From Aureibacillus halotolerans (lineage in GTDB: Bacteria > Bacillota > Bacilli > Bacillales > DSM-28697), in assembly GCF_004363045.1 (NCBI RefSeq), contig NZ_SNYJ01000001.1, positions 259,218-323,217 on the forward strand: DNA of 64,000 nt. Direction: 5' to 3'. Of the stretch, positions 1-8,473 are shown one piece after another (within the stretch, counting starts at the first letter, position 1; each line of letters begins with the position of its first letter). The position numbers and the translations under genes are program-made. The notes beneath the pieces were generated by a model. That model was given only the letters and a program-made list of their open reading frames with translations. It was not told the DNA's origin and ran no database searches.

Positions 1-10
1 GATTGGCTTT

Positions 11-108
11 CGAGGCGCGAAGCTGAGTGAGGCGCGGAGTTGCCATCTGGGCAATGAGCACCGAACGAAGCAAAGCAACGACGAAAGCGAGCGTTTCTCA
101 AAAGCCTA
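11..108 (-). repeat. Dispersed repeat copy A1 (inverted relative to A2/A3)
   Basis: The reverse complement of this stretch matches the element at 6682-6806. The shared core includes GGCAATGAGCACC at 50-62 and AAAGCGAGCGTTT at 84-96, and GGAGTTGCCA at 36-45 matches TGGCAACTCC in the other copy. It lies directly beyond the 3' end of the methyltransferase gene. The left end is less conserved and may continue outside the window. Confidence 0.7.
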
Positions 109-948
109 AACTAATGTGCCCTCAACTGCTCGAAGCACCATCCTCATTTCCTGCGCAGAAGTGTCTACCCACTCCCCATACTCTCGTTCGGCCAATGCCC
201 GTTCATCCTCAATGAGAAATCCATCATTCACAAGCTGGTGGCCTCTACTCGCTGCCACTCCTTGCCATGTGCGAACACTTGCTTCAAAATGAGCATCTCC
301 GCGATGAGCGACTTCATCTTGCACACTGACGTCAATGGCATGAAGCCCAGCCGCCGCAAACATATCAGGCAAATGATCTGCAATGGCATTGTCCATACCT
401 GCATCTTTTCGCCATTGGAGGAAGGCATTATAAAATTGGCGCATTGATGCAGGAGGCTCGGGATTCCACGAAATCTGCTCATGCTGGTAATCCAATACAA
501 TAATCTTTCCACCTGGCTTCACGGCTTTCACGAGTTGTTTCAATGCTTGCTCTGGACGATCAAGCCATTGCAACACCCGTGCCGCTGTGACGATATCAAA
601 CTGATTTTCATACGGAAGTTCATAAATTGATCCGGTGTCAAAGTCAAGTCCTTCTATATGGCCAAACTCTTCCTTTGCTTTCTCAATCATTTCCGCACCC
701 ATGTCTATACCAACGACCTTCCCAGTCGGACCTGACATTAGGGCGATGTCCTTCGTAATTGCCCCTGTTCCACATCCTACATCAAGTACTGAAACCCCTG
801 GACTCACGAGCTCAAACAGACGCGTATGGTCGTTTTTAAGGGTTCGCTTGTGCACGATATCATGCGTTTTTTCAGGCATTTCTGCGCGATTATTTGCTTT
901 GTTTTCTTCCTCGTGGATGTTCTCCTGTTGTTCTTCCCTCTTCGACAT
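106..948 (-). CDS. Class I SAM-dependent methyltransferase
   Basis: A 280-residue methyltransferase of the Methyltransf_11/25 type. The SAM-binding motif I, VLDVGCGTGAITKDI, lies near residues 55-70. An acidic strand-2 end follows (GIDMGAEM), then motif DIVTAARVLQWL and the post-motif KPGGKIIVLDYQH. The substrate cannot be read from sequence; small molecules or quinone-like acceptors are typical for this fold. The start at 948 overlaps the end of the upstream helicase gene by 59 bases. It is chosen because AAGGGAG sits about 9 bases upstream, whereas the alternative ATG at 879 has no good ribosome site. The charged 23-residue N-terminal tail (KREEQQENIHEEENK) is unusual for the family. It is probably translationally coupled to the helicase gene. 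Confidence 0.8.
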   Translation of the reverse strand: MSKREEQQENIHEEENKANNRAEMPEKTHDIVHKRTLKNDHTRLFELVSPGVSVLDVGCGTGAITKDIALMSGPTGKVVGIDMGAEMIEKAKEEFGHIEGLDFDTGSIYELPYENQFDIVTAARVLQWLDRPEQALKQLVKAVKPGGKIIVLDYQHEQISWNPEPPASMRQFYNAFLQWRKDAGMDNAIADHLPDMFAAAGLHAIDVSVQDEVAHRGDAHFEASVRTWQGVAASRGHQLVNDGFLIEDERALAEREYGEWVDTSAQEMRMVLRAVEGTLV

Positions 949-2077
949 CCTTAATTTCTCCCTTCCACCACTGCTTTCTTGTCGGTTCTTGTCCTAGTGG
1001 CGCCGTGAGCTTCTTCAATCGTGGAACGTCATATTCATTCACGATCGACACGACAGTGCCTGCGTTTGCACCGACTCGCCCCGTCCGGCCTGCTCGGTGA
1101 ATGTATTGTTCTTTGTCCTTTGGCAAACCAACTTGAATCACATGTGTCAAATCAGGAATATCAATGCCCCTTGCAGCGACATCCGTTGTTAAAAGGAGGG
1201 CCGATTTGCCCGATCGAAGCTGCTGGATCGCTTTCGCTCTCTCTTGCTTGTCTGCTTCACTATGGAGTGCATCACATGGAATGCCTTTGAATGACAGCTT
1301 TTGTTTAAACATGTCCACATCGCCAATTTGATGCAGAAACACAATAGCGCGAATGCCTTTGAGCTGTGCTAGCTTTCGAACAACATCGATGTAATCACGG
1401 CGCTCCGCAGCAAAATAGATGTACTCATTTTGAGGCTTTAATGCTTCATGTTTAACTGACAGCACACTTGGCTCTTTCATTAAAGTTTGCGCTTGAGCGA
1501 TTGCAGCCTCAGCCAATGTTGCTGAAAAAAGGACGACTTGACGATCCGCAAGTGTTGAGGAAACGATCGCCTTTACGGTCGGTACATGCTCCTTCGTGAG
1601 AAGCTGATCCCCTTCATCCAGAACGATCGTTTTCACTTCATGCATTTTTAGTTTTTTGAGTTGAATGAGCTCGTGAACACGTCCTGGCGTTCCAACGATA
1701 ATATGCGGCTTTTTTTTCAGCTTGTCCAACTGTCGTTTCACATTCGTTCCCCCAATGAAGGAAGCTGCTCGTATGTCACTGTTTTTCGACCATGTTTGGA
1801 CAACATCAAGAATTTGCATAACGAGCTCGTGGGAGGATGCCAATATAACGGCCTGTGCCTGTGGTCGATCCGACTGAATGCCATGAAGGATTGGCAGAAC
1901 ATAGGCTAATGTTTTGCCTGACCCTGCTGGCGCTTGAGCGAGTATATCCTTGCCTTCTTCTATTCGTGGGATGGCTTGGTCTTGTATATGTGTGAATTGG
2001 GTAAAGTGTGCCTCATTCCACGCGTTCTGAATAAAGGAGGGACTTTTTCCGACCCATTCTGGGAGTTGATCTGTCAT
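890..2077 (-). CDS. yfmL: DEAD-box RNA helicase, YfmL-like
   Basis: A cytoplasmic ATP-dependent RNA helicase of about 395 residues. The motifs appear in order: Q-motif region, motif I AQAPAGSGKT, Ia, Ib GTPGR, motif II DEGD, motif III SAT, then in domain 2 TTDVAARGID and motif VI HRAGRTGR. Overall length and the internal KLKMHEVKTIVLDE stretch resemble B. subtilis YfmL, a helicase linked to 50S ribosome assembly. Motif II reads DEGD rather than DEAD; YfmL itself has a variant there. The open frame reaches 2152, but the ATG at 2077 (MTDQLPEW) has AAAGG upstream and fits the family N-terminus. It probably forms an operon with the downstream methyltransferase. Confidence 0.85.
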   Translation of the reverse strand: MTDQLPEWVGKSPSFIQNAWNEAHFTQFTHIQDQAIPRIEEGKDILAQAPAGSGKTLAYVLPILHGIQSDRPQAQAVILASSHELVMQILDVVQTWSKNSDIRAASFIGGTNVKRQLDKLKKKPHIIVGTPGRVHELIQLKKLKMHEVKTIVLDEGDQLLTKEHVPTVKAIVSSTLADRQVVLFSATLAEAAIAQAQTLMKEPSVLSVKHEALKPQNEYIYFAAERRDYIDVVRKLAQLKGIRAIVFLHQIGDVDMFKQKLSFKGIPCDALHSEADKQERAKAIQQLRSGKSALLLTTDVAARGIDIPDLTHVIQVGLPKDKEQYIHRAGRTGRVGANAGTVVSIVNEYDVPRLKKLTAPLGQEPTRKQWWKGEIKDVEEGRTTGEHPRGRKQSK

Positions 2078-2140
2078 CAGTAAACAACCTTTCTTGTTCT
2101 TGCTTTTCATTCTCCATAGTATAACACGGACATAATGAAC

Positions 2141-2167
2141 GCCCCATAGCAAGAAGACCTATGGGGC
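2141..2167 (-). terminator. Hairpin after the permease gene
   Basis: GCCCCATAG and CTATGGGGC form a perfect 9-bp stem with a 9-base loop just past the permease stop codon. There is no strong U-tract on the minus strand, so it may act as a weak terminator or an mRNA-end stabiliser. Confidence 0.5.
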
Positions 2168-2173
2168 AAATTT

Positions 2174-3574
2174 CTAGAAGAAGTAGAGACCAAAGAGCGT
2201 GGATATAATTAACCCTGCCATGACAGGTAAAAAGCTTTTACGAACGAGCTCCATTACTGGAACGTTAGCAAACCCAGCGACAGCAACGAGGGACGACCAA
2301 GCAATCAGAGTACCGCCACCAACCCATACAGACCCCATCTGACCTATTGCGCCAAGCGTTGCCACATCCACCCCGACAGTTGGACCGAGTGCGCCTGATA
2401 ACGCACCAACAAGTGGGAGCCCTGAAAACCCTGATCCATCAAGACCTGTCAACATCCCAACGATGAGGATACCAAACCCCGCCATAAAGGCATTGTTCGG
2501 AATGTAGTTTTGCCCAGCTTCAACAAGTTCAAACAGGAATGATGGCGCCGTAGCACCTTCGGAAAGGCTTAAAACCGCGGCCGCCTGATCGCCACTACCG
2601 ATAAAAAAGAAGCCGGCAATCGGAAGCACTGGTGCCATTGCTCTGAAAGCGAAGACAAATCCATCCACAAGGTGATCACTTACAGAGGAGAACATCGATT
2701 TCCAGTCCGTACTCGCACTTAAAGCGATCAGTATGAACAAGGCGGTGCCTCCAATGAGTGCAGCCCCTGCTCCGCCTTCAATGGAATCAACAAGTCCAGT
2801 AAACTTAGCGATGACCATGTATACAACGATACCTAAAAAGGCGAGTGGAACGATGATTGCATATGATGCTGCCATCTTTTTAATTGGTTTTCGTTCAGCC
2901 TTTTGTTTATCAACGTCTGAAGCAGATTGTTGTATTGGTGCAGTGATATATTTTCGCAAACTTAGGTAAGCAAGTAGGAGTGCTATACCTCCCGTAATAA
3001 TTGAAAGCACAAAGGAACGATCTGCGACTGGTGTCATCTCTGTGGCAGCAGCGGTTGCGGTAAGCATTGGTGCAATTTGAATAATATAATCCGATGACAG
3101 TGCCATCCCTTGACCTGCCAACGAGATTGCAATCCCTGTACCAATGGGTGGAAGTCCTGCACGCACGGCCACTGGGATGAGTAGTGCACCAACAAGTGGT
3201 ACGGCAGGTGTCGGCCAGAAAAACAAGGAGATGACATAGGTCACCATAGCAAGAACCCAAAACGACAAATGACCATTTTTCATAACGCGCTGGAATGGAA
3301 CGATCATTAATTCGTCCGACCCCATTTTTTGCAACGCATTTAACAATGCGGTCATAATGGCAATAATTAAGAAGATATTAAATAACTCTCCAGCTGCCAC
3401 TAAGCTCGCGTAAAACACAGTTTGCAGCCCCTCAAAAAACGAACCAAGATATGTCCAACCGACGAAAAATGTCATGATAATTGCAGGAACGACGACATTT
3501 TGGCGGAAGAGCATTGTCATGATAATGACGAGGGTGCCAACCAGATACATCCAGTGGGATGCTGTAAGCTCCAT
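2174..3574 (-). CDS. Polytopic membrane permease, ion-transporter type
   Basis: A very hydrophobic protein of about 466 residues with roughly 11-12 predicted membrane segments and only short loops. One hydrophilic loop (DVDKQKAERKPIKK) splits it near the middle. The two halves contain glycine/serine-rich re-entrant-like stretches (GLPPIGTGIAISLAGQGMAL; GLDGSGFSGLPLVGAL), a layout seen in the ion transporter superfamily (DcuC, GntP, CitMHS, TRAP-M types). The substrate is not identifiable. The ATG at 3574 is preferred over 3583 because GGAAGGGG lies 10 bases before it and only 1 base before the other. The gene is monocistronic and bounded by hairpins on both sides. Confidence 0.65.
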   Translation of the reverse strand: MELTASHWMYLVGTLVIIMTMLFRQNVVVPAIIMTFFVGWTYLGSFFEGLQTVFYASLVAAGELFNIFLIIAIMTALLNALQKMGSDELMIVPFQRVMKNGHLSFWVLAMVTYVISLFFWPTPAVPLVGALLIPVAVRAGLPPIGTGIAISLAGQGMALSSDYIIQIAPMLTATAAATEMTPVADRSFVLSIITGGIALLLAYLSLRKYITAPIQQSASDVDKQKAERKPIKKMAASYAIIVPLAFLGIVVYMVIAKFTGLVDSIEGGAGAALIGGTALFILIALSASTDWKSMFSSVSDHLVDGFVFAFRAMAPVLPIAGFFFIGSGDQAAAVLSLSEGATAPSFLFELVEAGQNYIPNNAFMAGFGILIVGMLTGLDGSGFSGLPLVGALSGALGPTVGVDVATLGAIGQMGSVWVGGGTLIAWSSLVAVAGFANVPVMELVRKSFLPVMAGLIISTLFGLYFF

Positions 3575-3703
3575 GGATCGCATACCCCTTCCAATCTATA
3601 GTGTAGGAACTTGCTTTACTATATGAGTGGACTAGGTCATGCGTGTAGAGGCAAACGCCTGTTTTGAAGGGATTCGGCAAAGATGTTTTCTTATCATGAA
3701 GGA

Positions 3704-3740
3704 AAAACCGCTTCCCAGTACCTAGCAGGGAAGCGGTTTT
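3704..3740 (-). terminator. Rho-independent terminator
   Basis: AAAACCGCTTCCC pairs with GGGAAGCGGTTTT (13 bp) and is followed by a T-rich tail on the minus strand. It sits 18 bases past the stop codon of the tautomerase-like gene. Confidence 0.8.
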
Positions 3741-3758
3741 CTTATGATAGCTAAGATA

Positions 3759-4145
3759 TTACACATCAACCTTATAAGGTAAGACCAATTCATCCCCAGG
3801 AACACCACGAATCCCCCAATTTTCCTTCGGTGTTTCAATGAGTGTCATTTCAATATCGTGTGGAGAAATCTGAAGTTCTTCGTGTATCCGGCGAAACAGG
3901 AGACGGATCAAAGTTTTCTTCGCCTCTACAGTTCTACCTTCAAAAAGAAGTATTTCAATAATGGTATAGGACGATGAACGATCATTGTAAATAAAATCAT
4001 CTTCGTTCAGCCCAATAAAGCGATGAAATTTCTTCGCTTTTGGATAAGCAAACACCTCACAAATACTCTCGTGAATAATCCTTGATAGCTCATCTCTGAC
4101 TTTCCTCAACTCTGTATGGTTGCCATACACCTTTACTTGCGCCAT
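3759..4145 (-). CDS. Tautomerase-fold protein (Tautomerase_2 type) lacking Pro-1
   Basis: A 128-residue cytoplasmic protein resembling the Tautomerase_2 family (YusQ/YrdN-like). It carries the characteristic block IEILLFEGRTVEAKKTLI in the middle and ETPKENWGIRGVPGDE near the C-terminus. Members of the 4-oxalocrotonate tautomerase superfamily use an N-terminal proline as the catalytic base. Here the start reads MAQVKVYG, so residue 2 is alanine and the expected Pro-1 is missing. The start is fixed by AGAGGAG about 10 bases upstream. Either the protein has lost tautomerase activity or it works by another residue. Single gene with its own terminator. Confidence 0.75.
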   Translation of the reverse strand: MAQVKVYGNHTELRKVRDELSRIIHESICEVFAYPKAKKFHRFIGLNEDDFIYNDRSSSYTIIEILLFEGRTVEAKKTLIRLLFRRIHEELQISPHDIEMTLIETPKENWGIRGVPGDELVLPYKVDV

Positions 4146-4242
4146 TGCGCCTCAACTCCTCTCAACTCAATAAAACAAGGTTACTACTAAATTCTTTAAG
4201 TGGTGTCAAATTTCCTTTTTAATAGTTCCTGAAGGATTTTTA

Positions 4243-4350
4243 GCTCTTGCTGTTCTCGCAATTTCGCCTATTCATATGCTTCTTTTTTCGGCTCGCTCTG
4301 AATGATTTCGAGCTCGCTTTTCTTCTCATTGCTCGTTTGCCGATTTTGAC
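4243..4350 (+). repeat. Degenerate 21-bp periodic GCTCGCT array (copy 3)
   Basis: GCTCGCT-type cores begin at 4291, 4312 and 4331, spaced 21 then 19 bases. More decayed versions lie upstream at about 4243-4260. The array runs into the 3' end of the GNAT gene, so the last codons of that gene (SANEQ) are made of repeat sequence. Spacing and core match the larger array at 34971-35190. Confidence 0.6.
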
Positions 4351-4805
4351 ACATTCAAAAAATAATGATAGAACTCATTATCTTTCACAAATCCGCACTT
4401 TTCATAAAGTGCTTGAGCCTTCGTATTGTCAAGAGATGTCGATAAGGCCACGCCTTTCGCCTTTGTATTTACGCTGAACGCTCTCACTTGATCTAGTAAC
4501 AGCGACGCAACCCCTTGGCTACGATGGTCTTCTCGTACATAGAGATCGTTAAGCACCCATGAACGTTGCATAGAGATGGACGAGAACGTTGGGTATAGTT
4601 GAGCAAAACCTATCGCTTGACCTTCCGATACGGTCTTTGCGATAAAAATAATCGACTCCGCGTGGTCGAACCGACGAAATAGAAAATCTCTCGCGCCCTC
4701 AATATCGGAAGACTGCTCATAAAACACACGATAGAGATCAAATAAGGGCACTAAGTCATTCAAATCCTGAATGGTCGCTTGATAGATTGTATAGTGTTCT
4801 GTCAT
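4326..4805 (-). CDS. GNAT family N-acetyltransferase
   Basis: A 159-residue protein with the GNAT fold. The acetyl-CoA pyrophosphate-binding motif reads EDHRSQGVASLLL (R/Q-x-x-G-x-A type, about residues 92-104), followed by the C-terminal LDNTKAQALYEKCGFVKD block typical of motif B. It would transfer an acetyl group from acetyl-CoA to an amine; the acceptor is unknown. AGGGGG lies about 9 bases before the ATG. The C-terminal residues SKSANEQ are encoded inside the degenerate GCTCGCT repeat, which suggests that the original stop was replaced or extended by repeat DNA. Confidence 0.8.
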   Translation of the reverse strand: MTEHYTIYQATIQDLNDLVPLFDLYRVFYEQSSDIEGARDFLFRRFDHAESIIFIAKTVSEGQAIGFAQLYPTFSSISMQRSWVLNDLYVREDHRSQGVASLLLDQVRAFSVNTKAKGVALSTSLDNTKAQALYEKCGFVKDNEFYHYFLNVSKSANEQ

Positions 4806-5012
4806 GTTTGAAATTCCCCCTCACTTCTGCCATCTTTCAACTGAACAAGACGAAAAATTTTCAGTAACAAGAGAAGCTCCTCTCCCTTTCACGAAGCAGG
4901 AAGAAGAGCTAAAACCCTCTGATTTATTACCTAGATTTTAAGCTAAACAAGCTTAATCAACCTAATTGATAGACTCTATCTCTTCCCTTAATTACTGCAC
5001 ACCAACTTTTTA

Positions 5013-6521
5013 TTAATCTAACTTATAAATTTCAGTATATTTCGCTGTGAGATAATCAATTAGTGGCTGCGCATCCAACGGACCACCTGTAATATCCTGT
5101 ACAAGCTCACTAGGCGTTTTCATCTTTCCATGTTGATGAACGTTTTTCGTTAACCAGCTTGTGATAGTGCCAAGCTCCTCTTTTTGGATGATATCAGTGA
5201 GCGAAAAATCGCTTTCCATCGACTTTGCAAACTGAGCTGCATAAATATAGCCTAGGGCGTAGGATGGGAAGTAACCAAAACTACCGCCTGCCCAATGCAC
5301 ATCCTGGAGGACACCCTTTGCGTCGTTTTCCGGACGAATTCCTAAGTATTCTTCCATTTTGTCATTCCAAATGGCAGGCAAATCTTTGACCTCATATGTG
5401 CCATCAAATAAGCCTTTTTCAATTTCGTAACGCACCATAATATGAAGGCAGTAGGTCAGCTCGTCGGCTTCAATTCGAATCAACGACGGGCCAGCGACAT
5501 TGATCGCACGATAAAAATCCGCTTGGGAGACGTTATCAAACTGCTCATTTGCGTATGTTTTCAGCTGCGTATAATGATTATCCCAAAACGCTGTGTCTCT
5601 GCCAACAAAGTTCTCCCAAAAAAGGGACTGTGACTCATGAATGCCGTAAGAAGCTGCTGAACAAAGCGGCGACCCTATAAGATCCTCGCTAATGTTCTGC
5701 TCATACAAGGCATGCCCACCTTCGTGGATGGTTCCAAACACGGCGGTACGGAAATCCTTTTCATCGTATTTCGTCGTTACACGAACATCATTTGGATTCA
5801 AACCAATCGCAAACGGATGAACAGCGGTGTCCAGTCGTCCGGCATCAAAGTCGTATCCCATCGACTTGAGCACATCGAGGCTAAACGCTTTTTGTTTGTC
5901 CTGAGGAAATGAGCGAAATAGAAAATCTGTTTCCGGTGCGTTCGGGGACTGTTTGATTTTCTCTAGCAATGGTACGATCGCTTCACGCACTTGGCCAAAC
6001 ACACGATCCACCGTTTCTACAGTAATACCAGGTTCAAACTGATCCATTAATGTATTGTACGGATTCCCTTCATATCCCCATAGCTCTAAAAATTCCTTCG
6101 TATTGGCGACAATCTTCTCTAGATACGGTTGAAAGGAAGCAAAATCACCAGATACCTTCGCACCTTCCCACGCGCTTTCCGCCTGCGCACAAAGGACGGT
6201 ATGGGCACGAAACTTTTCCGCGGGAATTTTAGCAGACAGATCATATGTTTTCTTACTCTCTTCAACTGAACGCCTCGTTTTTTCCGAGAGTTCATTTTTT
6301 GACGCAAGTAACGTCGTGAGAGCTTGTTTCATTGCGTCTGAGGTTTGCAGTAGAAAGCCCTCTTCTGAAAGGGTTCCAAGCACCTCAGATCTTTGTGCAA
6401 TCCCTTTTTTTGGTGCACCTGTGCGCATATCCCATGCAACCAGCCCTGTGGCTTCATGATAGCTTGCTATTTTTTGTGTTAACGCTTCATAGGTTTCTAT
6501 TGCATTTTGAAAATTTGTCAC
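5013..6521 (-). CDS. ypwA: M32 family metallocarboxypeptidase
   Basis: A 502-residue zinc or cobalt carboxypeptidase of family M32 (thermostable carboxypeptidase 1 type), cytoplasmic and without a signal peptide. The HExxH metal site is HEGGH at about residues 265-269. The glutamate-containing region HESQSLFWENFVGRD follows, as in other M32 enzymes, and the length equals the family norm. It removes single residues from peptide C-termini during peptide turnover. The start codon is GTG at 6521 with AGAGGAGAGG 8 bases upstream; no in-frame ATG is near. Single gene with its own upstream region. Confidence 0.92.
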   Translation of the reverse strand: MTNFQNAIETYEALTQKIASYHEATGLVAWDMRTGAPKKGIAQRSEVLGTLSEEGFLLQTSDAMKQALTTLLASKNELSEKTRRSVEESKKTYDLSAKIPAEKFRAHTVLCAQAESAWEGAKVSGDFASFQPYLEKIVANTKEFLELWGYEGNPYNTLMDQFEPGITVETVDRVFGQVREAIVPLLEKIKQSPNAPETDFLFRSFPQDKQKAFSLDVLKSMGYDFDAGRLDTAVHPFAIGLNPNDVRVTTKYDEKDFRTAVFGTIHEGGHALYEQNISEDLIGSPLCSAASYGIHESQSLFWENFVGRDTAFWDNHYTQLKTYANEQFDNVSQADFYRAINVAGPSLIRIEADELTYCLHIMVRYEIEKGLFDGTYEVKDLPAIWNDKMEEYLGIRPENDAKGVLQDVHWAGGSFGYFPSYALGYIYAAQFAKSMESDFSLTDIIQKEELGTITSWLTKNVHQHGKMKTPSELVQDITGGPLDAQPLIDYLTAKYTEIYKLD

Positions 6522-6636
6522 CGAAACATCCTCTCCTCTACTATTTTTTCCAGTTTAGCAGACCCAAAATGAAAGTTCGAGCATGATCACTCCATTTATG
6601 TGTGGACTGATCGTTTTGAACCCTAATTATTGTAAT

Positions 6637-6681
6637 AAAAAAGCAGCTATGGTTTAGATTGATAAACCACAGCTACTTTTT
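6637..6681 (-). terminator. Rho-independent terminator of the second helicase gene
   Basis: AGCTATGGTTTA and TAAACCACAGCT form a stem with one internal mismatch, flanked by A-runs on one side and T-runs on the other, so it could work in both directions. It lies 195 bases beyond the helicase stop codon, with repeat elements in between. Confidence 0.7.
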
Positions 6682-6806
6682 CAGGCTGATGAAAAACGCT
6701 CGCTTTCTTTGTTGCTTTGGCTTGTCCGGTGCTCATTGCCCTTATGGCAACTCCGCTCCTCTCAAGCCTTCGTGCTTAGATAAGACAAACGTTTTCATTC
6801 AGCCTG
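6682..6806 (+). mobile_element. 125-bp MITE-like element A2 with terminal inverted repeats
   Basis: The ends are CAGGCTGATGAAAAACG (6682-6698) and CGTTTTCATTCAGCCTG (6790-6806), inverted repeats that match at nearly every position. The interior carries GGTGCTCATTGCC and TGGCAACTCCGC, found inverted at 11-108. No open frame is present. The size and ends fit a miniature inverted-repeat element, or a REP/ERIC-like palindromic unit. Confidence 0.7.
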
Positions 6807-6814
6807 ACTTCATT

Positions 6815-6867
6815 TGATGAAAAACGCTCGCTTCCTTTGTTGCTTTGGCTTGTCCGGTGCTCATTAC
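6815..6867 (+). repeat. Partial repeat copy A3
   Basis: TGATGAAAAACGCTCGCTT and the following bases repeat 6688-6740 almost exactly. The copy is cut off after GGTGCTCATT, 10 bases before the stop codon of the downstream helicase gene. Two copies therefore sit in direct orientation within 135 bases. Confidence 0.75.
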
Positions 6868-6876
6868 TACTTCTCT

Positions 6877-8331
6877 TTATCTCGAACGTCCGCCGCGGCG
6901 ACTTTGAGAGTGATTGGGACGCTTCGGTGCACCTTGTCCAAATGATTTGGAATTTCCGGTGCCTCCTCGCCCAAACGATTTTGCTTTTCCAGCGCCACCT
7001 TGTCCTGTACGAGGACCTGACTTAGATTTTCCAACGCCGCCTTGCCCTGAACGTGGTCCAGGTTTTCCATCGTTACGCTCTTTCTTTGCAGGCACATCAC
7101 GCTTGCCTGCATATGTTCCTTTGCCGCGCTGATGGGTTGATTTTTTAGAGTGCTGGCCCGTATCCGCTGTTTTCGAACCTGTCTGCTTTTCAGGCGTTTG
7201 GCTATCTGTTACAAGACGTCCATCCTTGACAGTTTGTCGGCGTAGTGGCATTTTTATCCCTCGCTCGATCCTGCGCACATCATCAGCATCTCTTGGCGTC
7301 ACCAATGAAACAGCAAGACCGGATGCCCCCGCTCGTCCTGTTCGTCCGATACGATGAATGTATTGCTCTGTGTCTGGAGGAAGGTCGTAATTAAAGACGT
7401 GTGTGATGCCTTCCACATCAATGCCACGTGCGGCTACGTCTGTCGCCACAAGCACCTGAATCTTTGCCTCTCGAAACTGCTTCATCACACGCTCGCGTTT
7501 CGCCTGTGACAAATCGCCGTGAAGCTCGTCAGATAGAACACCTGCCTCTAATAGTTCCCCATTCAGCTGCCTCGCTCTTCGTTTTGTACGACAAAACACA
7601 ATCGCTAAATACGGCTGGAATTGATGAATTAATGTGACGAGAGTGTCTTTTCTTGCGCGGTGTGTTGTTTCGACAGCAATTTGCTTAATTTCCTTAACCG
7701 TAACCGTTTCAGCCTCGCTTGTGACCGTTACTGGATCCTTCATATACGTTCGTGCCAGCTTGCGAATTGGTTGTGGCATCGTTGCCGAACAAAGCACCAT
7801 TTGGCGATTTCCCGGTGTCCTGCTAATAATGTCCTCAATATCATTCAAAAAGCCAATTTCAAACATTTGATCCGCTTCATCAATGACAAGATGGCGCAGG
7901 CTTCCGAGACGTATTGTGCCTCGATTTAAATGATCAATAAGGCGACCTGGTGTACCAACAACAATCGGCGTATTTCCTTCAAGTCGTTTAAGCTGCTGAT
8001 CGACCTGTTGCCCACCGTATAGCGCAAGAACATCCGCGTCCAAATGAGACGTTAACGCTTTGATTTCTTCCGTAATCTGCAGAGCAAGCTCTCGTGTCGG
8101 TGCAACAATAAGTGCTTGCACAGCCTGGCTACTCTCATCGAGCTGTTGGATGATAGGCAAGGTGTAGGCTAAGGTTTTTCCTGTACCTGTTTGCGCCTGT
8201 GCAATAACATCCTTTCCCTGCAAAAGGTGGGGAATTGATTTATGTTGAATGTCCGTCGGGTGCTTGATTCTTTGTTCATCTAGGGCGTCAATCAACTGTT
8301 GATTCAAACTGTATTCATAAAAAGTGTACAT
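6877..8331 (-). CDS. DEAD-box RNA helicase with basic low-complexity tail
   Basis: A 484-residue RNA helicase. The core (about residues 1-365) contains AQTGTGKT, PTRELA, GTPGR, DEAD (VIDEADQMFEIG), SAT, VATDVAARGID and HRIGRTGRAG. The last 110 residues form a basic, Gly/Lys/Ser/Arg-rich tail with imperfect repeats such as GPRTGQGGAGKAKS and GRGGTGNSKSFGQG. Such tails hold RNA and are common on CshA/CshB-type cold-shock and mRNA-decay helicases. Which of the five Bacillus Csh paralogues it represents is not clear. AGGA lies about 11 bases before the ATG. A terminator and the A-type repeats follow the gene. Confidence 0.88.
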   Translation of the reverse strand: MYTFYEYSLNQQLIDALDEQRIKHPTDIQHKSIPHLLQGKDVIAQAQTGTGKTLAYTLPIIQQLDESSQAVQALIVAPTRELALQITEEIKALTSHLDADVLALYGGQQVDQQLKRLEGNTPIVVGTPGRLIDHLNRGTIRLGSLRHLVIDEADQMFEIGFLNDIEDIISRTPGNRQMVLCSATMPQPIRKLARTYMKDPVTVTSEAETVTVKEIKQIAVETTHRARKDTLVTLIHQFQPYLAIVFCRTKRRARQLNGELLEAGVLSDELHGDLSQAKRERVMKQFREAKIQVLVATDVAARGIDVEGITHVFNYDLPPDTEQYIHRIGRTGRAGASGLAVSLVTPRDADDVRRIERGIKMPLRRQTVKDGRLVTDSQTPEKQTGSKTADTGQHSKKSTHQRGKGTYAGKRDVPAKKERNDGKPGPRSGQGGVGKSKSGPRTGQGGAGKAKSFGRGGTGNSKSFGQGAPKRPNHSQSRRGGRSR

Positions 8332-8473
8332 TCTCTAAAATCCTCGTTTCTCATCAATAAGCTAGTGTTTATCTCATTGTACCTTGTTTGAACGATTTCC
8401 GAAAGAAGACTCCCACAGTACATATGAAAACAAACGCTTTCAACGAATAATTAATTCAGCTGGTTCTTTTTAC

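Noticed and set aside
228-512. 94-codon minus-strand frame inside the methyltransferase gene
   Set aside because: It overlaps a well-supported gene in another frame and has no ribosome site or family features.
6867-7132. Proline-rich and other short frames over the helicase tail
   Set aside because: They are shadows of the Gly/Lys/Ser/Arg-rich C-terminal tail on the other strand or in another frame.
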